The position numbers and the translations under genes are program-made. Positions 1-5,448 of a stretch of DNA of 5,448 bases are shown here, piece after piece (within the stretch, counting starts at the first letter, position 1; each line of letters opens with the position of its first letter). Under the pieces are notes generated by a model. It was not told where the DNA came from. It saw nothing but the letters and a program-made list of their open reading frames with translations, and searched no databases. This DNA comes from an uncultured Lachnospiraceae bacterium (GTDB taxonomy: Bacteria; Bacillota; Clostridia; Lachnospirales; Lachnospiraceae): positions 1 through 5,448 of the forward strand of contig CADCPJ010000381.1 of the NCBI GenBank assembly GCA_902803245.1, in the 5' to 3' direction.

Positions 1-29
1 AGCCGGAATTCATTGATTCAGGAAATAAG

Positions 30-71
30 AAAAACCTCATAAGTCCTTGATTTATAAGGGCTTATGAGGTT
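30..71 (-). terminator. Intrinsic terminator after tRNA-Pro
   Basis: Read on the minus strand, an 11-bp perfect stem (AACCTCATAAG / CTTATGAGGTT) is extended by five more pairs, one of them G-U, around a 7-nt loop at 49-55. A run of U (A at 30-34 on the plus strand) follows at once, and the next bases are also U-rich. This is a standard Rho-independent terminator. It starts 12 nt past the tRNA 3' end and would end the tRNA transcript. I saw no clear terminator between the ABC operon and the tRNA, so it may also end read-through from the exporter genes. Confidence 0.93.
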
Positions 72-83
72 CCACCAGGAAAG

Positions 84-157
84 TCGATGCGACTGGATTC
101 GAACCAGCGGCCTCTGCGTCCCGAACGCAGCGCTCTACCAAACTGAGCCACGCATCG
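84..157 (-). tRNA. tRNA-Pro (anticodon CGG)
   Basis: A 74-nt cloverleaf reads on the minus strand. The acceptor stem pairs CGATGCG (157-151) with CGCATCG (91-85), with discriminator A at 84. The anticodon stem CTGCG/CGCAG encloses the loop TTCGGGA, which places CGG at positions 34-36 to read the proline codon CCG. The T arm has the loop TTCGAAT with a GCTGG/CCAGT stem. C1-G72 with discriminator A is the usual bacterial tRNA-Pro identity pattern. The 3' CCA is not encoded (the bases after the discriminator are CTT), so it must be added by nucleotidyltransferase. The gene has its own promoter and terminator. Confidence 0.96.
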
Positions 158-177
158 AAGCTGTGCTTCACACAGCT
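158..177 (-). promoter_or_regulatory. Hairpin leader of the tRNA-Pro precursor
   Basis: A 7-bp perfect inverted repeat, AGCTGTG / CACAGCT, with a 5-nt loop occupies 159-177. One nucleotide (158) separates it from the mature tRNA 5' end. The predicted transcription start from the promoter at 183-212 is at 176 or 177, so nearly the whole 5' leader of the pre-tRNA would be this hairpin. It sits where RNase P must cut. The inverted repeat is seen directly; its function is inferred and could be leader protection, tuning of processing, or nothing. Confidence 0.6.
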
Positions 178-182
178 ATAAA

Positions 183-212
183 AGAATAGCATGAACAGGG
201 TTCAATTGTCAA
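183..212 (-). promoter_or_regulatory. Promoter of tRNA-Pro
   Basis: On the minus strand a perfect -35 box TTGACA (212-207) is followed after 18 nt by a -10 box TATTCT (188-183), preceded by TGC, which makes an extended -10. An A/T-rich stretch lies just upstream of the -35 (213-229) and could act as an UP element. The predicted start at 176-177 lies 19-20 nt before the mature tRNA. This is a typical strong housekeeping promoter for a stable RNA. Confidence 0.85.
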
Positions 213-268
213 GAATCATTTTCAAAAATGCGCGATCCGTCTTTCACAGCAGTGCGGTCCGCTGCATT

Positions 269-292
269 TTCACCGGATCATTCACCGGATCA
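269..292. repeat. Perfect 12-bp tandem duplication
   Basis: The 12-mer TTCACCGGATCA occurs twice in direct tandem at 269-280 and 281-292. It lies 14 bp downstream of the stop of the second ABC gene, in the 149-bp gap before the tRNA. No strong hairpin or U tract accompanies it, so it is not a terminator. It looks like a slippage duplication or a pair of protein-binding half sites. The rest of the gap (213-268) shows only an A/T-rich stretch next to the tRNA promoter and a weak CAGC/GCTG pairing. Confidence 0.8.
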
Positions 293-306
293 CATAAAGG
301 GCGGGG

Positions 307-2493
307 TCACTCCTTCTCCAGTCTCTGCCTCGCCACGAGCTCGGCAAAGTACCCGTTCTTCGCGATGAGGCTCTCATAGGTCCCGTCCTCGATGATCTTT
401 CCGCCGTCCAGGACTAGAATCCTGTCGCAGTGGCGGATGGTGGAGAGGCGGTGGGCGATCACGATCCGGGTGCAGTCGAGGTTGTCGAGCGCCTCCGAGA
501 CGTTCTTCTGCGTGCGGTTGTCCAGCGCGCTGGTCGCCTCATCGAAGATGAGGAGCTTCGGCTTCGGCGCGATCGCGCGCGCGATCATCAGCCTCTGCTT
601 CTGGCCGCCCGAGATGCCGCCCTGGCCTTCCGAGATCATCGTCTGCATTCCCATCGGCATCATGCGGATGTCCTCGGCGATGCCGGCGACCTCCGCCGCC
701 TCCCAGGCCTCTTTGAGCCCCAGCGTGGGCGCCGAGATGACGATGTTGGAATAGATGTCTCCCGCGAACAAACTGCCGTCCTGCATTACGACCCCGATCT
801 TTCGCCTCAGGGACCTGAGATCCAGCGACTTGATGTCCTTCCCGTCGCAGTAGATCGACCCTCTCTCCGGCGTCTCGAAGCCGAGCATCAGCCTCACGAG
901 CGTGCTCTTTCCGCAGCCGGTCCTTCCCACGATGGCCACATACTCGCCCGGGCGGATTTTGAGGCTCATGTCGTCGACGACAAAAGGCATGCTGTCATTG
1001 TACCTGAAGCAGACGTGGCTCAGCTCGATTCCGCCGCTGATGCCCGTCAGGATCTCCTTGTCCTCCGCGGCCTCCGGCACCTCCTTTAAGATCGGCTCCG
1101 CCATCTCGAGGATCGGTTTGATCTGCGCTATGGAGACGGCAACCGCTGCCAGGGAGGAAAATGCGGACATCACGAGCCCGTAGGCGGAATTGAATCCGAT
1201 GTAATCCGATCCCGAGATATTCCCGGCCGACACCGAGATGTAATAGATCGCGATCGTGCCTGCCAGGCTGATGAGAAGCTGGATCGACGAGCTGATCTTG
1301 AGGAAGAGCGGCGGGTTGTAGGCGCTCGCCGCCGTCTTCGCGAAAGCGTCGGCCCATTTTGAAAATGCGCGCTTCTCCGCACCGGAGAGCTTGATCTTCT
1401 GCACGCCCGTGATGAGGGAATAGCTGAGTCCCCTCTCCTTGGCCTGAAAGCCCATCAGCCTTCTCGAGACGCCCATCTGCATGAGAGCCGTGACCAGCAT
1501 CACAACGACCGTCCCCACGATCGTGATGAGGGCCGGGGCAACGAGGGAAGACGCATAGCGGAAGATGTCCGTGATGTAGAGGAGCGACGCGATGGAACTC
1601 AAGCCTAAGGAGAACACTTCCCCCACGATGATCGCGCTCAGCTGGTTGACCGCCTGCATGCGGCTCGAGAGCTCGCCTGAGCTGTATTTCCTGAAGAAGG
1701 GGGCCGGGAGGCTCATGAGACGCATCATCATAGCCGCCTCTACCGACAGGGAGGTCTTCGTCTCCATGCGGGTCACGAGGAGATCCCTCGAAGTGTTCAG
1801 AAGCTGCGAAGAGATGAGCGTCGTCAGCATGAAGACTGCGGTTCCGACAAGGAGCAGCGAGCTCTTTGAGCTGGCTACCGGGCCCGTCAGGAAGCTGTTG
1901 AACCTCGGCAGAAGCTTGCCGACCATAACCACCATCAGCGTGATGAAGATCAAAAAGAGGACGTCACCTATGCTCAGGCAGTTTTTCAGGTATATGATCA
2001 GGTCCCGGATTCCGATGGCTTTCAGGGGCAGCGGCTTATAGAAGCAGATCGCCTCCTTCTCCAGGGCCTCCGCGTCCTTGCGCTTCAAGGTGTGCTTGTT
2101 CCCGCTGTCGTCCACGAAGTAATACCCGGTGACCGCGCGCGGGAGGATCGCCACAGGGTTTCCGCCGTCTTTCTTAAATGCCAGCATGGGGCCATAGGCC
2201 TCTTTCAGCCATTTTCCGGTCAGAGTCACCTTCCTGTGCATCAGGCCGTGCGGGCGCAGGGCGTACTCGATCTGCTCGTCGACCCCTTCGATGGAATCCG
2301 GGATGCTTGCGGGCTTAAAGTGATAGTATTTCAGGATCTCGTCGATCTCCTCCTGCGTCTCGATCCGGCTGTCCTTCATCTGGCCTGCGTCGCGCTCGCC
2401 AAGAATCGAGGAAGCCATGTTGAGGAGGGATTCCTCGAAGACATCCTGGTCTTTCTCATATCTCTTTCGGAGTTGTTCGTCAAACCAACCCAT
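307..2493 (-). CDS. NHLP-type peptide export ABC transporter, permease/ATPase subunit (ABC2)
   Basis: This 728-aa protein is an ABC exporter half-transporter. Residues 1-160 form a soluble N-terminal region that I cannot assign to a fold; it lacks C39 peptidase motifs. Six hydrophobic segments follow at roughly 173-195, 211-232, 288-308, 317-338, 400-420 and 433-455. The nucleotide-binding domain (about 488-728) is complete: Walker A GRTGCGKST at 523-531, Q-loop Q571, signature ISGGQ at 627-631, Walker B LLIFDE with catalytic E652, D-loop SALD and H-loop H681. The long N-terminal extension, the length and the position behind a C39-bearing partner match the NHLM bacteriocin ABC2 family (TIGR03797 from memory). 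It probably pairs with the upstream transporter to export a processed peptide across the cytoplasmic membrane. ATG at 2493 is supported by GGAGGT at 2504-2509, 10 nt upstream. It ends in TGA. Cargo is unknown; a general multidrug exporter is less likely because of the neighbours. Confidence 0.9.
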   Translation of the reverse strand: MGWFDEQLRKRYEKDQDVFEESLLNMASSILGERDAGQMKDSRIETQEEIDEILKYYHFKPASIPDSIEGVDEQIEYALRPHGLMHRKVTLTGKWLKEAYGPMLAFKKDGGNPVAILPRAVTGYYFVDDSGNKHTLKRKDAEALEKEAICFYKPLPLKAIGIRDLIIYLKNCLSIGDVLFLIFITLMVVMVGKLLPRFNSFLTGPVASSKSSLLLVGTAVFMLTTLISSQLLNTSRDLLVTRMETKTSLSVEAAMMMRLMSLPAPFFRKYSSGELSSRMQAVNQLSAIIVGEVFSLGLSSIASLLYITDIFRYASSLVAPALITIVGTVVVMLVTALMQMGVSRRLMGFQAKERGLSYSLITGVQKIKLSGAEKRAFSKWADAFAKTAASAYNPPLFLKISSSIQLLISLAGTIAIYYISVSAGNISGSDYIGFNSAYGLVMSAFSSLAAVAVSIAQIKPILEMAEPILKEVPEAAEDKEILTGISGGIELSHVCFRYNDSMPFVVDDMSLKIRPGEYVAIVGRTGCGKSTLVRLMLGFETPERGSIYCDGKDIKSLDLRSLRRKIGVVMQDGSLFAGDIYSNIVISAPTLGLKEAWEAAEVAGIAEDIRMMPMGMQTMISEGQGGISGGQKQRLMIARAIAPKPKLLIFDEATSALDNRTQKNVSEALDNLDCTRIVIAHRLSTIRHCDRILVLDGGKIIEDGTYESLIAKNGYFAELVARQRLEKE

Positions 2494-2524
2494 CGATCAA
2501 CTGACCTCCACAAAGTAGGAACTT

Positions 2525-2557
2525 CATATCCCGCCCGAGGGAACCGCACCGGATATG
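2525..2557. repeat. Inverted repeat between the two ABC genes
   Basis: CATATCC (2525-2531) and GGATATG (2551-2557) form a 7-bp perfect dyad around a 19-nt GC-rich loop, in the 109-nt spacer between the ABC genes. In the operon direction it is not followed by a U run. On the opposite strand it is followed by TGTTTTG, but no plus-strand gene needs a terminator there. It may be an mRNA processing or stability hairpin within the operon transcript. The long loop makes chance pairing plausible. I see no small gene in this spacer. Confidence 0.4.
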
Positions 2558-2602
2558 TGTTTTGATAAATGTTATCGGGAGACGTTTTTTAATGCCTTTC
2601 CT

Positions 2603-4780
2603 TCAGTCATTGGAAATAAGTTCCGTGTAGGCGCCGCCCTTGGCATACAGCTCCGCATGTGTGCCCCGTTCCACAACCTTGCCGTGGCTAAGGACGATAA
2701 TCTCATCGCAGTCGCGGATCGTGGAGAGGCGGTGGGCGATGACGATGCAGGTGATTCCCCTGTCCTTCACCGCATTTACGAGCTCATACTCCGTCTTCGC
2801 GTCAAGCGCGCTGGTCGCCTCGTCCATGATTATGACGGAGGGATCCTGGGCCAGCACGCGGGCGATCTCGAGTCTCTGTCTCTGACCGCCGGACAGGTCC
2901 TTGCCTCCCTCTGTCAGCCTCGCCTGATAGCCGCCGTCCCTCTGCATGATGTCATCGTGGATCTGCGCGTCCCTCGCGGCGAGAATCACCTCGAAGTCCT
3001 CGATGGAATCATCCCACATCTTGATGTTGTTCGAGATCGTGTCCTCGAAGAGGATGATGTCCTGGTCGACGACCGCCACGGAACCGGCGAAGACGTTCTG
3101 GTTGATCTCGCTGATGGGCTTGCCGTCGAAGAGGATCTCCCCGCTCCAGGGCAGGTAGAGACCGGAGATCAGTTTGGAGAGCGTGCTCTTGCCGCAGCCC
3201 GAAGGCCCGACAAATGCGACCCGGCTTCCCGGCTTCACGCTCATAGAGAAGTCCCTGATCAGCGGCTCCGCGAGCCTCGAGTACCCGAAGGTCACATTTT
3301 TCAGCTCGATATTGCCGCGCAGCTTCTCGTACTCGGTGGTTTCATTTAAGGGCTCGTCCTTAAAATGGACGTCGTCCGGGTACTGCATGACGTCTTCCAC
3401 GCGCTCCATATTGGTCCGCATCTCCTGAATCGTCTGGCCGGCGGTGACCATGGTCATGGCCGGGCTCATGAAGTTGCTGACCAGCTGGGAGAACGTGATG
3501 ATGCTGCCGACGGTAAAATGGCCGTGCATCGTGAGGTACACCCCGAGCACGAGCACGAGCGCGTTTAAAAGAGACACGAGGAAGTTCGGAATGCTTCCGA
3601 GGTAGGCGTTCAGCTTGGAGAAGCGCACCGTCGCCGTGTTGACGGAGGCCTCGTAGCCGGACCATTTTTCAAAAAAGCCGTTCTCGGCGCCGCTGGACTT
3701 GATCGTCTCGACCATCTGGATGCCCGAGACGGTAAATGCGGACAGCTTTCCTGCGTCGCGCATCTGCCTCCTCGTGATGTTGACCCTCTTGTTGGAAATG
3801 AAGTTTCCGAAGAAGACGTTGACCACGACGGTGCCCACACTGATGAGCGTGAGCAGCGGGCTGTACCGGATCATGACCACGACGTTGATTATAATCATGA
3901 ACACGTTGAGCACTAAAGGCGTCAGGGTGTTCACGACGGTCCCGGCAATCGTGGAGTTCGCGTCCTGCCGCATCTGGATATCACCGGCCATGCGCTGGGT
4001 GAAAAACTCCATGGGCATCCTTAAGACCTTCCACATGAAGGAGCTGCTGCCGATGATCGCGAGCTTTCCGTTGATCTTGATCGAATAGATGGACTGCACG
4101 GCGGAGACAAAGGCCTGCAGGATGCCCAGTCCCGCAAGGATCAGGATAAACGGTATGAGAAGGTCCCGGTTCTCCCCGGTAAGGAGCCGGTCCACGAAGA
4201 ATCTGCTGAACGCGGGATTGATGACGCCGAACAGGTATCCGATGATCGTCGTAAGGACGACGAAGACCACGGCCACCCGGGCCCCGCGGAGGCGGGACAG
4301 GGCAAACTCCCACGTGCTCTTCTTTCTGCCCTCCGTCTTGTAATTCTCAGCCGGCTCGATGATGAGGACGACCCCGGTGAACGCCTCGTCGAACTCCTCC
4401 ATCGTCACCTTCACATCGCCCCTCGCAGGATCATTGAGGTAGGCATACCCGCCCCGGAATCCTCTAAGGACCACGAAATGTTCAAAATTCCAGTGAACGA
4501 TGCAGGGGAACTTTCCCTCGCTCTGAAGCGCTTCCAGCTCAAAGCGGTAGCCGGAAGCTTCCATGCCATAGCTCCTCGCTGCCAGCACGATGTTCCTCGC
4601 AGAGGAACCGTCGCGCGATACGCCGCAGTCCACGCGCACTTTTTCCAGAGGATACCAGGTGCCGAAATAGGCCATGATCATGGCCAAAGAGGCGGCGCCG
4701 CACTCCAGCGCCTCCATCTGCATGATCACGGGCACCTTGGCCACGCCCTTATCGATCAGTGATTTGATCTTCTCGCTCAA
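2603..4780 (-). CDS. NHLP-type peptide export ABC transporter with C39 leader peptidase (ABC1)
   Basis: This 725-aa peptidase-containing ABC transporter (PCAT) should cleave a leader at a double-glycine-type site and export the core peptide. Residues about 15-140 are a C39 cysteine peptidase: QMEALECGAAS at 21-31 gives oxyanion Q21 and nucleophile C27, with H101 in NFEHFVVL and D117 in NDPARG, so the catalytic set is intact. Membrane segments lie near 168-188, 205-228, 283-303, 308-326, 399-419 and 421-445. The nucleotide-binding domain (about 490-725) has Walker A GPSGCGKST at 525-533, Q573, LSGGQ at 629-633, Walker B with catalytic E654, and H683. Length, the QMEALEC motif and the neighbours fit the NHLM ABC1 family (TIGR03796 from memory). 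The start is TTG at 4780, 10 nt after GGAGGT; an in-frame TAG lies just upstream and the next Met (M20) would abut the catalytic motif. It follows the adaptor gene after 102 nt. A bacteriocin or other RiPP exporter of a related group is the main alternative. Confidence 0.93.
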   Translation of the reverse strand: MSEKIKSLIDKGVAKVPVIMQMEALECGAASLAMIMAYFGTWYPLEKVRVDCGVSRDGSSARNIVLAARSYGMEASGYRFELEALQSEGKFPCIVHWNFEHFVVLRGFRGGYAYLNDPARGDVKVTMEEFDEAFTGVVLIIEPAENYKTEGRKKSTWEFALSRLRGARVAVVFVVLTTIIGYLFGVINPAFSRFFVDRLLTGENRDLLIPFILILAGLGILQAFVSAVQSIYSIKINGKLAIIGSSSFMWKVLRMPMEFFTQRMAGDIQMRQDANSTIAGTVVNTLTPLVLNVFMIIINVVVMIRYSPLLTLISVGTVVVNVFFGNFISNKRVNITRRQMRDAGKLSAFTVSGIQMVETIKSSGAENGFFEKWSGYEASVNTATVRFSKLNAYLGSIPNFLVSLLNALVLVLGVYLTMHGHFTVGSIITFSQLVSNFMSPAMTMVTAGQTIQEMRTNMERVEDVMQYPDDVHFKDEPLNETTEYEKLRGNIELKNVTFGYSRLAEPLIRDFSMSVKPGSRVAFVGPSGCGKSTLSKLISGLYLPWSGEILFDGKPISEINQNVFAGSVAVVDQDIILFEDTISNNIKMWDDSIEDFEVILAARDAQIHDDIMQRDGGYQARLTEGGKDLSGGQRQRLEIARVLAQDPSVIIMDEATSALDAKTEYELVNAVKDRGITCIVIAHRLSTIRDCDEIIVLSHGKVVERGTHAELYAKGGAYTELISND

Positions 4781-4790
4781 GATCCCAACT

Positions 4791-4796
4791 ACCTCC
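4791..4796 (-). promoter_or_regulatory. Ribosome binding site fixing a TTG start
   Basis: GGAGGT on the minus strand lies 10 nt before TTG at 4780-4778. The same motif and the same 10-nt gap precede the ATG of the second ABC gene, which supports the TTG. No ATG or GTG in the correct frame lies between this site and the TTG. Confidence 0.85.
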
Positions 4797-4835
4797 TATA
4801 TAGATGATGCCGGAGATGTAATGCAAATGTGCCGG

Positions 4836-4884
4836 GCCCGTCCGTAAGAGCCCGTCCATAAGAGCCCGTCCGTAAGAGCCCGTC
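4836..4884. repeat. Three and a half 14-bp tandem repeats
   Basis: The plus-strand unit GCCCGTCCGTAAGA occurs at 4836-4849, 4850-4863 (one change, G to A) and 4864-4877, followed by a half copy GCCCGTC at 4878-4884 that overlaps the stop codon of the adaptor gene. A self-complementary CGGGCCCG element borders the outer edge at 4833-4840. Period 14 is not a multiple of three and the array follows the stop, so it is not coding. It fills about half of the 102-nt spacer before the C39 transporter. It may be a slippage-generated array. A role in mRNA folding or in expression of the downstream gene is only a guess. Confidence 0.9.
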
Positions 4885-5299
4885 AGTTAAAGAGGAGCTC
4901 CAGAACCTTCGTGCTCCTGTAGATCACGGCACACGGATAGTTGCCGTCAGGCATCTCCACCTTCGCCTTTGCGATGACCTTCCCGAGGTCATCCGTACCG
5001 ACGGAGGTGATGGTGAAAGACTCCTCTCCGATGATCAGTTCCATGCCGGTCTGGACTCTGCGCGCCATTTCATTTTTATCAAAGGAGATAACGGCGACTC
5101 CGCTGTCCACATCGGCCAGTCCCGTCACCTTGCTCTCGATGACCATAAAATTGCTCCAGAGGAAGATCCCTGCGATCAATATGATCACGGAGATGAGGAC
5201 CACCCAGATGGCCGGCTGGGTGACGTGGAGATAATCCGTCAGGTCCTCCGGTGCAGACAGAGCGTCGAGACTCTTTTTTCTGAAGATCTGGTTTTCCAT
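4883..5299 (-). CDS. Short HlyD-like adaptor of the NHLP peptide export system
   Basis: This 138-aa protein begins with a short cytoplasmic tail, FRKKSLDALSAPEDL at 6-20 and LHVTQPAIW at 24-32, which resembles the N terminus of NHLM HlyD-family secretion proteins (TIGR03794 from memory). One membrane helix follows at about 31-49. The rest is beta-rich: VAVISFDKNEMARRVQTGM at 68-86 looks like the barrel-domain segment of a membrane fusion protein, and RSTKVLELLF at 128-137 resembles the family's C-terminal strand. Full adaptors are usually several hundred residues with lipoyl and coiled-coil parts between helix and barrel; these are absent. The frame is open and starts and ends cleanly, so it looks like a real short form rather than a recent break. 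As first gene of the operon it probably assists the two ABC subunits outside the membrane. The ATG at 5299 lies 11 nt after AAGGAGGA; the nearer ATG at 5309 is out of frame. The family call is moderately sure, the role inferred. Confidence 0.78.
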   Translation of the reverse strand: MENQIFRKKSLDALSAPEDLTDYLHVTQPAIWVVLISVIILIAGIFLWSNFMVIESKVTGLADVDSGVAVISFDKNEMARRVQTGMELIIGEESFTITSVGTDDLGKVIAKAKVEMPDGNYPCAVIYRSTKVLELLFN

Positions 5300-5310
5300 A
5301 TTCGCTCATT

Positions 5311-5318
5311 TCCTCCTT
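5311..5318 (-). promoter_or_regulatory. Ribosome binding site of the adaptor gene
   Basis: AAGGAGGA on the minus strand precedes ATG at 5299 by 11 nt. Another ATG at 5309 lies only one base past this site, too close for normal initiation, and opens a different frame of low plausibility that stops after 76 codons. The site begins two nt after the foot of the palindrome at 5321-5357, so folding of that hairpin may affect ribosome access. Confidence 0.8.
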
Positions 5319-5320
5319 GG

Positions 5321-5357
5321 AAACGTGACAATGGGGACAGTCCCCATTGTCACGCTT
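5321..5357. repeat. Near-perfect palindrome in the operon leader
   Basis: CGTGACAATGGGGA (5324-5337) and TCCCCATTGTCACG (5341-5354) form a 14-bp perfect stem with a 3-nt loop. In the minus-strand RNA it extends by one G-U and two A-U pairs to 5321-5357. It lies between the predicted promoter and the ribosome site of the adaptor gene. It is followed by only three U in the operon direction and by CTTTTC in the other, so it is at best a weak terminator. From memory, dyads built on GGGGAC-GTCCCC with TGACAATG flanks recur in many clostridial genomes and look like REP/MITE-type elements; I cannot verify that here. Confidence 0.85.
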
Positions 5358-5396
5358 TTCATCACAAATGTTTCAAAAAAGCAGATGGCATTTCAC

Positions 5397-5425
5397 ATTA
5401 TACAACATTTCCGGGAAGGTTTCCA
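5397..5425 (-). promoter_or_regulatory. Predicted promoter of the export operon
   Basis: On the minus strand a perfect -10 box TATAAT (5402-5397) stands 17 nt after TGGAAA (5425-5420), which matches four of six bases of the -35 consensus. The predicted start near 5390 gives a leader of about 90 nt before the adaptor ATG. A small dyad, TTCC-G-GGAA (5409-5417), lies in the spacer and could be an operator, although it is short. The remaining bases to the window edge (5426-5448) show no recognisable gene. Confidence 0.65.
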
Positions 5426-5448
5426 TAATCTATCTGAGTGGATGACCG

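Noticed and set aside
84..157. tRNA-Pro as the attachment site of a mobile element carrying the exporter
   Set aside because: The exporter lies on the 5' side of the tRNA, integrases usually target the 3' part, and no duplicated tRNA 3' end or integrase is visible in the window.
236..268. Possible terminator after the second ABC gene (CAGC/GCTG pairing on the minus strand)
   Set aside because: The stem is only about four good pairs with weak extensions and no U run follows it.
430..1089. 219-codon open frame on the plus strand opposite the second ABC gene
   Set aside because: It mirrors the ATPase domain of the minus-strand gene, is rich in Arg, Asp and Leu, and has no family resemblance.
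2525..2576. Plus-strand terminator formed by the dyad plus TGTTTTG
   Set aside because: No plus-strand gene ends here, the loop is 19 nt and the U run is short; kept only as an inverted repeat.
2555..3349. 264-codon open frame on the plus strand opposite the C39 transporter's ATPase domain
   Set aside because: It is antisense to a gene with clear conserved motifs, has no recognisable domain, and its length is explained by the GC-rich codon pattern of the real gene.
5079..5309. 76-codon frame starting at the ATG nearest the adaptor's ribosome site
   Set aside because: The ATG is only one base from the ribosome site, the product has no membrane helix or known motif, and the overlapping frame gives a protein that fits the family.

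Overview
The window holds one complete three-gene export operon on the minus strand, followed by a proline tRNA gene on the same strand. Fairly high GC, strong GGAGG ribosome sites, a TTG start, a tRNA without an encoded CCA end and the protein style all suggest a Clostridia-type Bacillota, perhaps a GC-rich member of the Lachnospiraceae. That placement is inferred from style only.

Layout in the direction of transcription (high to low coordinates): a sigma-70/A-type promoter (5397-5425) and a leader of about 90 nt carrying a near-perfect palindrome (5321-5357); a short HlyD-like adaptor of 138 aa (4883-5299); a spacer with three 14-bp tandem repeats; a 725-aa ABC exporter with an N-terminal C39 leader peptidase (2603-4780, TTG start); a 109-nt spacer with a dyad; a 728-aa ABC permease/ATPase without the peptidase (307-2493); a spacer with a perfect 12-bp tandem duplication; then tRNA-Pro(CGG) (84-157) with its own strong promoter, a hairpin leader and an intrinsic terminator (30-71).

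The three proteins correspond to the exporter set of NHLP/NHLM-type peptide natural-product clusters (HlyD-like protein, ABC1 with C39 peptidase, ABC2). ABC1 would cut a precursor peptide after a double-glycine-type leader and, alone or with ABC2, move the core peptide across the membrane with the adaptor. No precursor peptide or modifying enzyme lies in the window, so the cargo is unknown and is probably encoded nearby.

The most unusual points are the miniature adaptor, which goes straight from its membrane helix to a barrel-like segment with no room for lipoyl and coiled-coil domains; two different ABC subunits that both keep complete ATPase motifs; the palindrome beside the first ribosome site; and the tRNA transcript whose predicted leader is almost entirely a hairpin. 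All coding is on the minus strand; long plus-strand open frames are judged to be antisense shadows.
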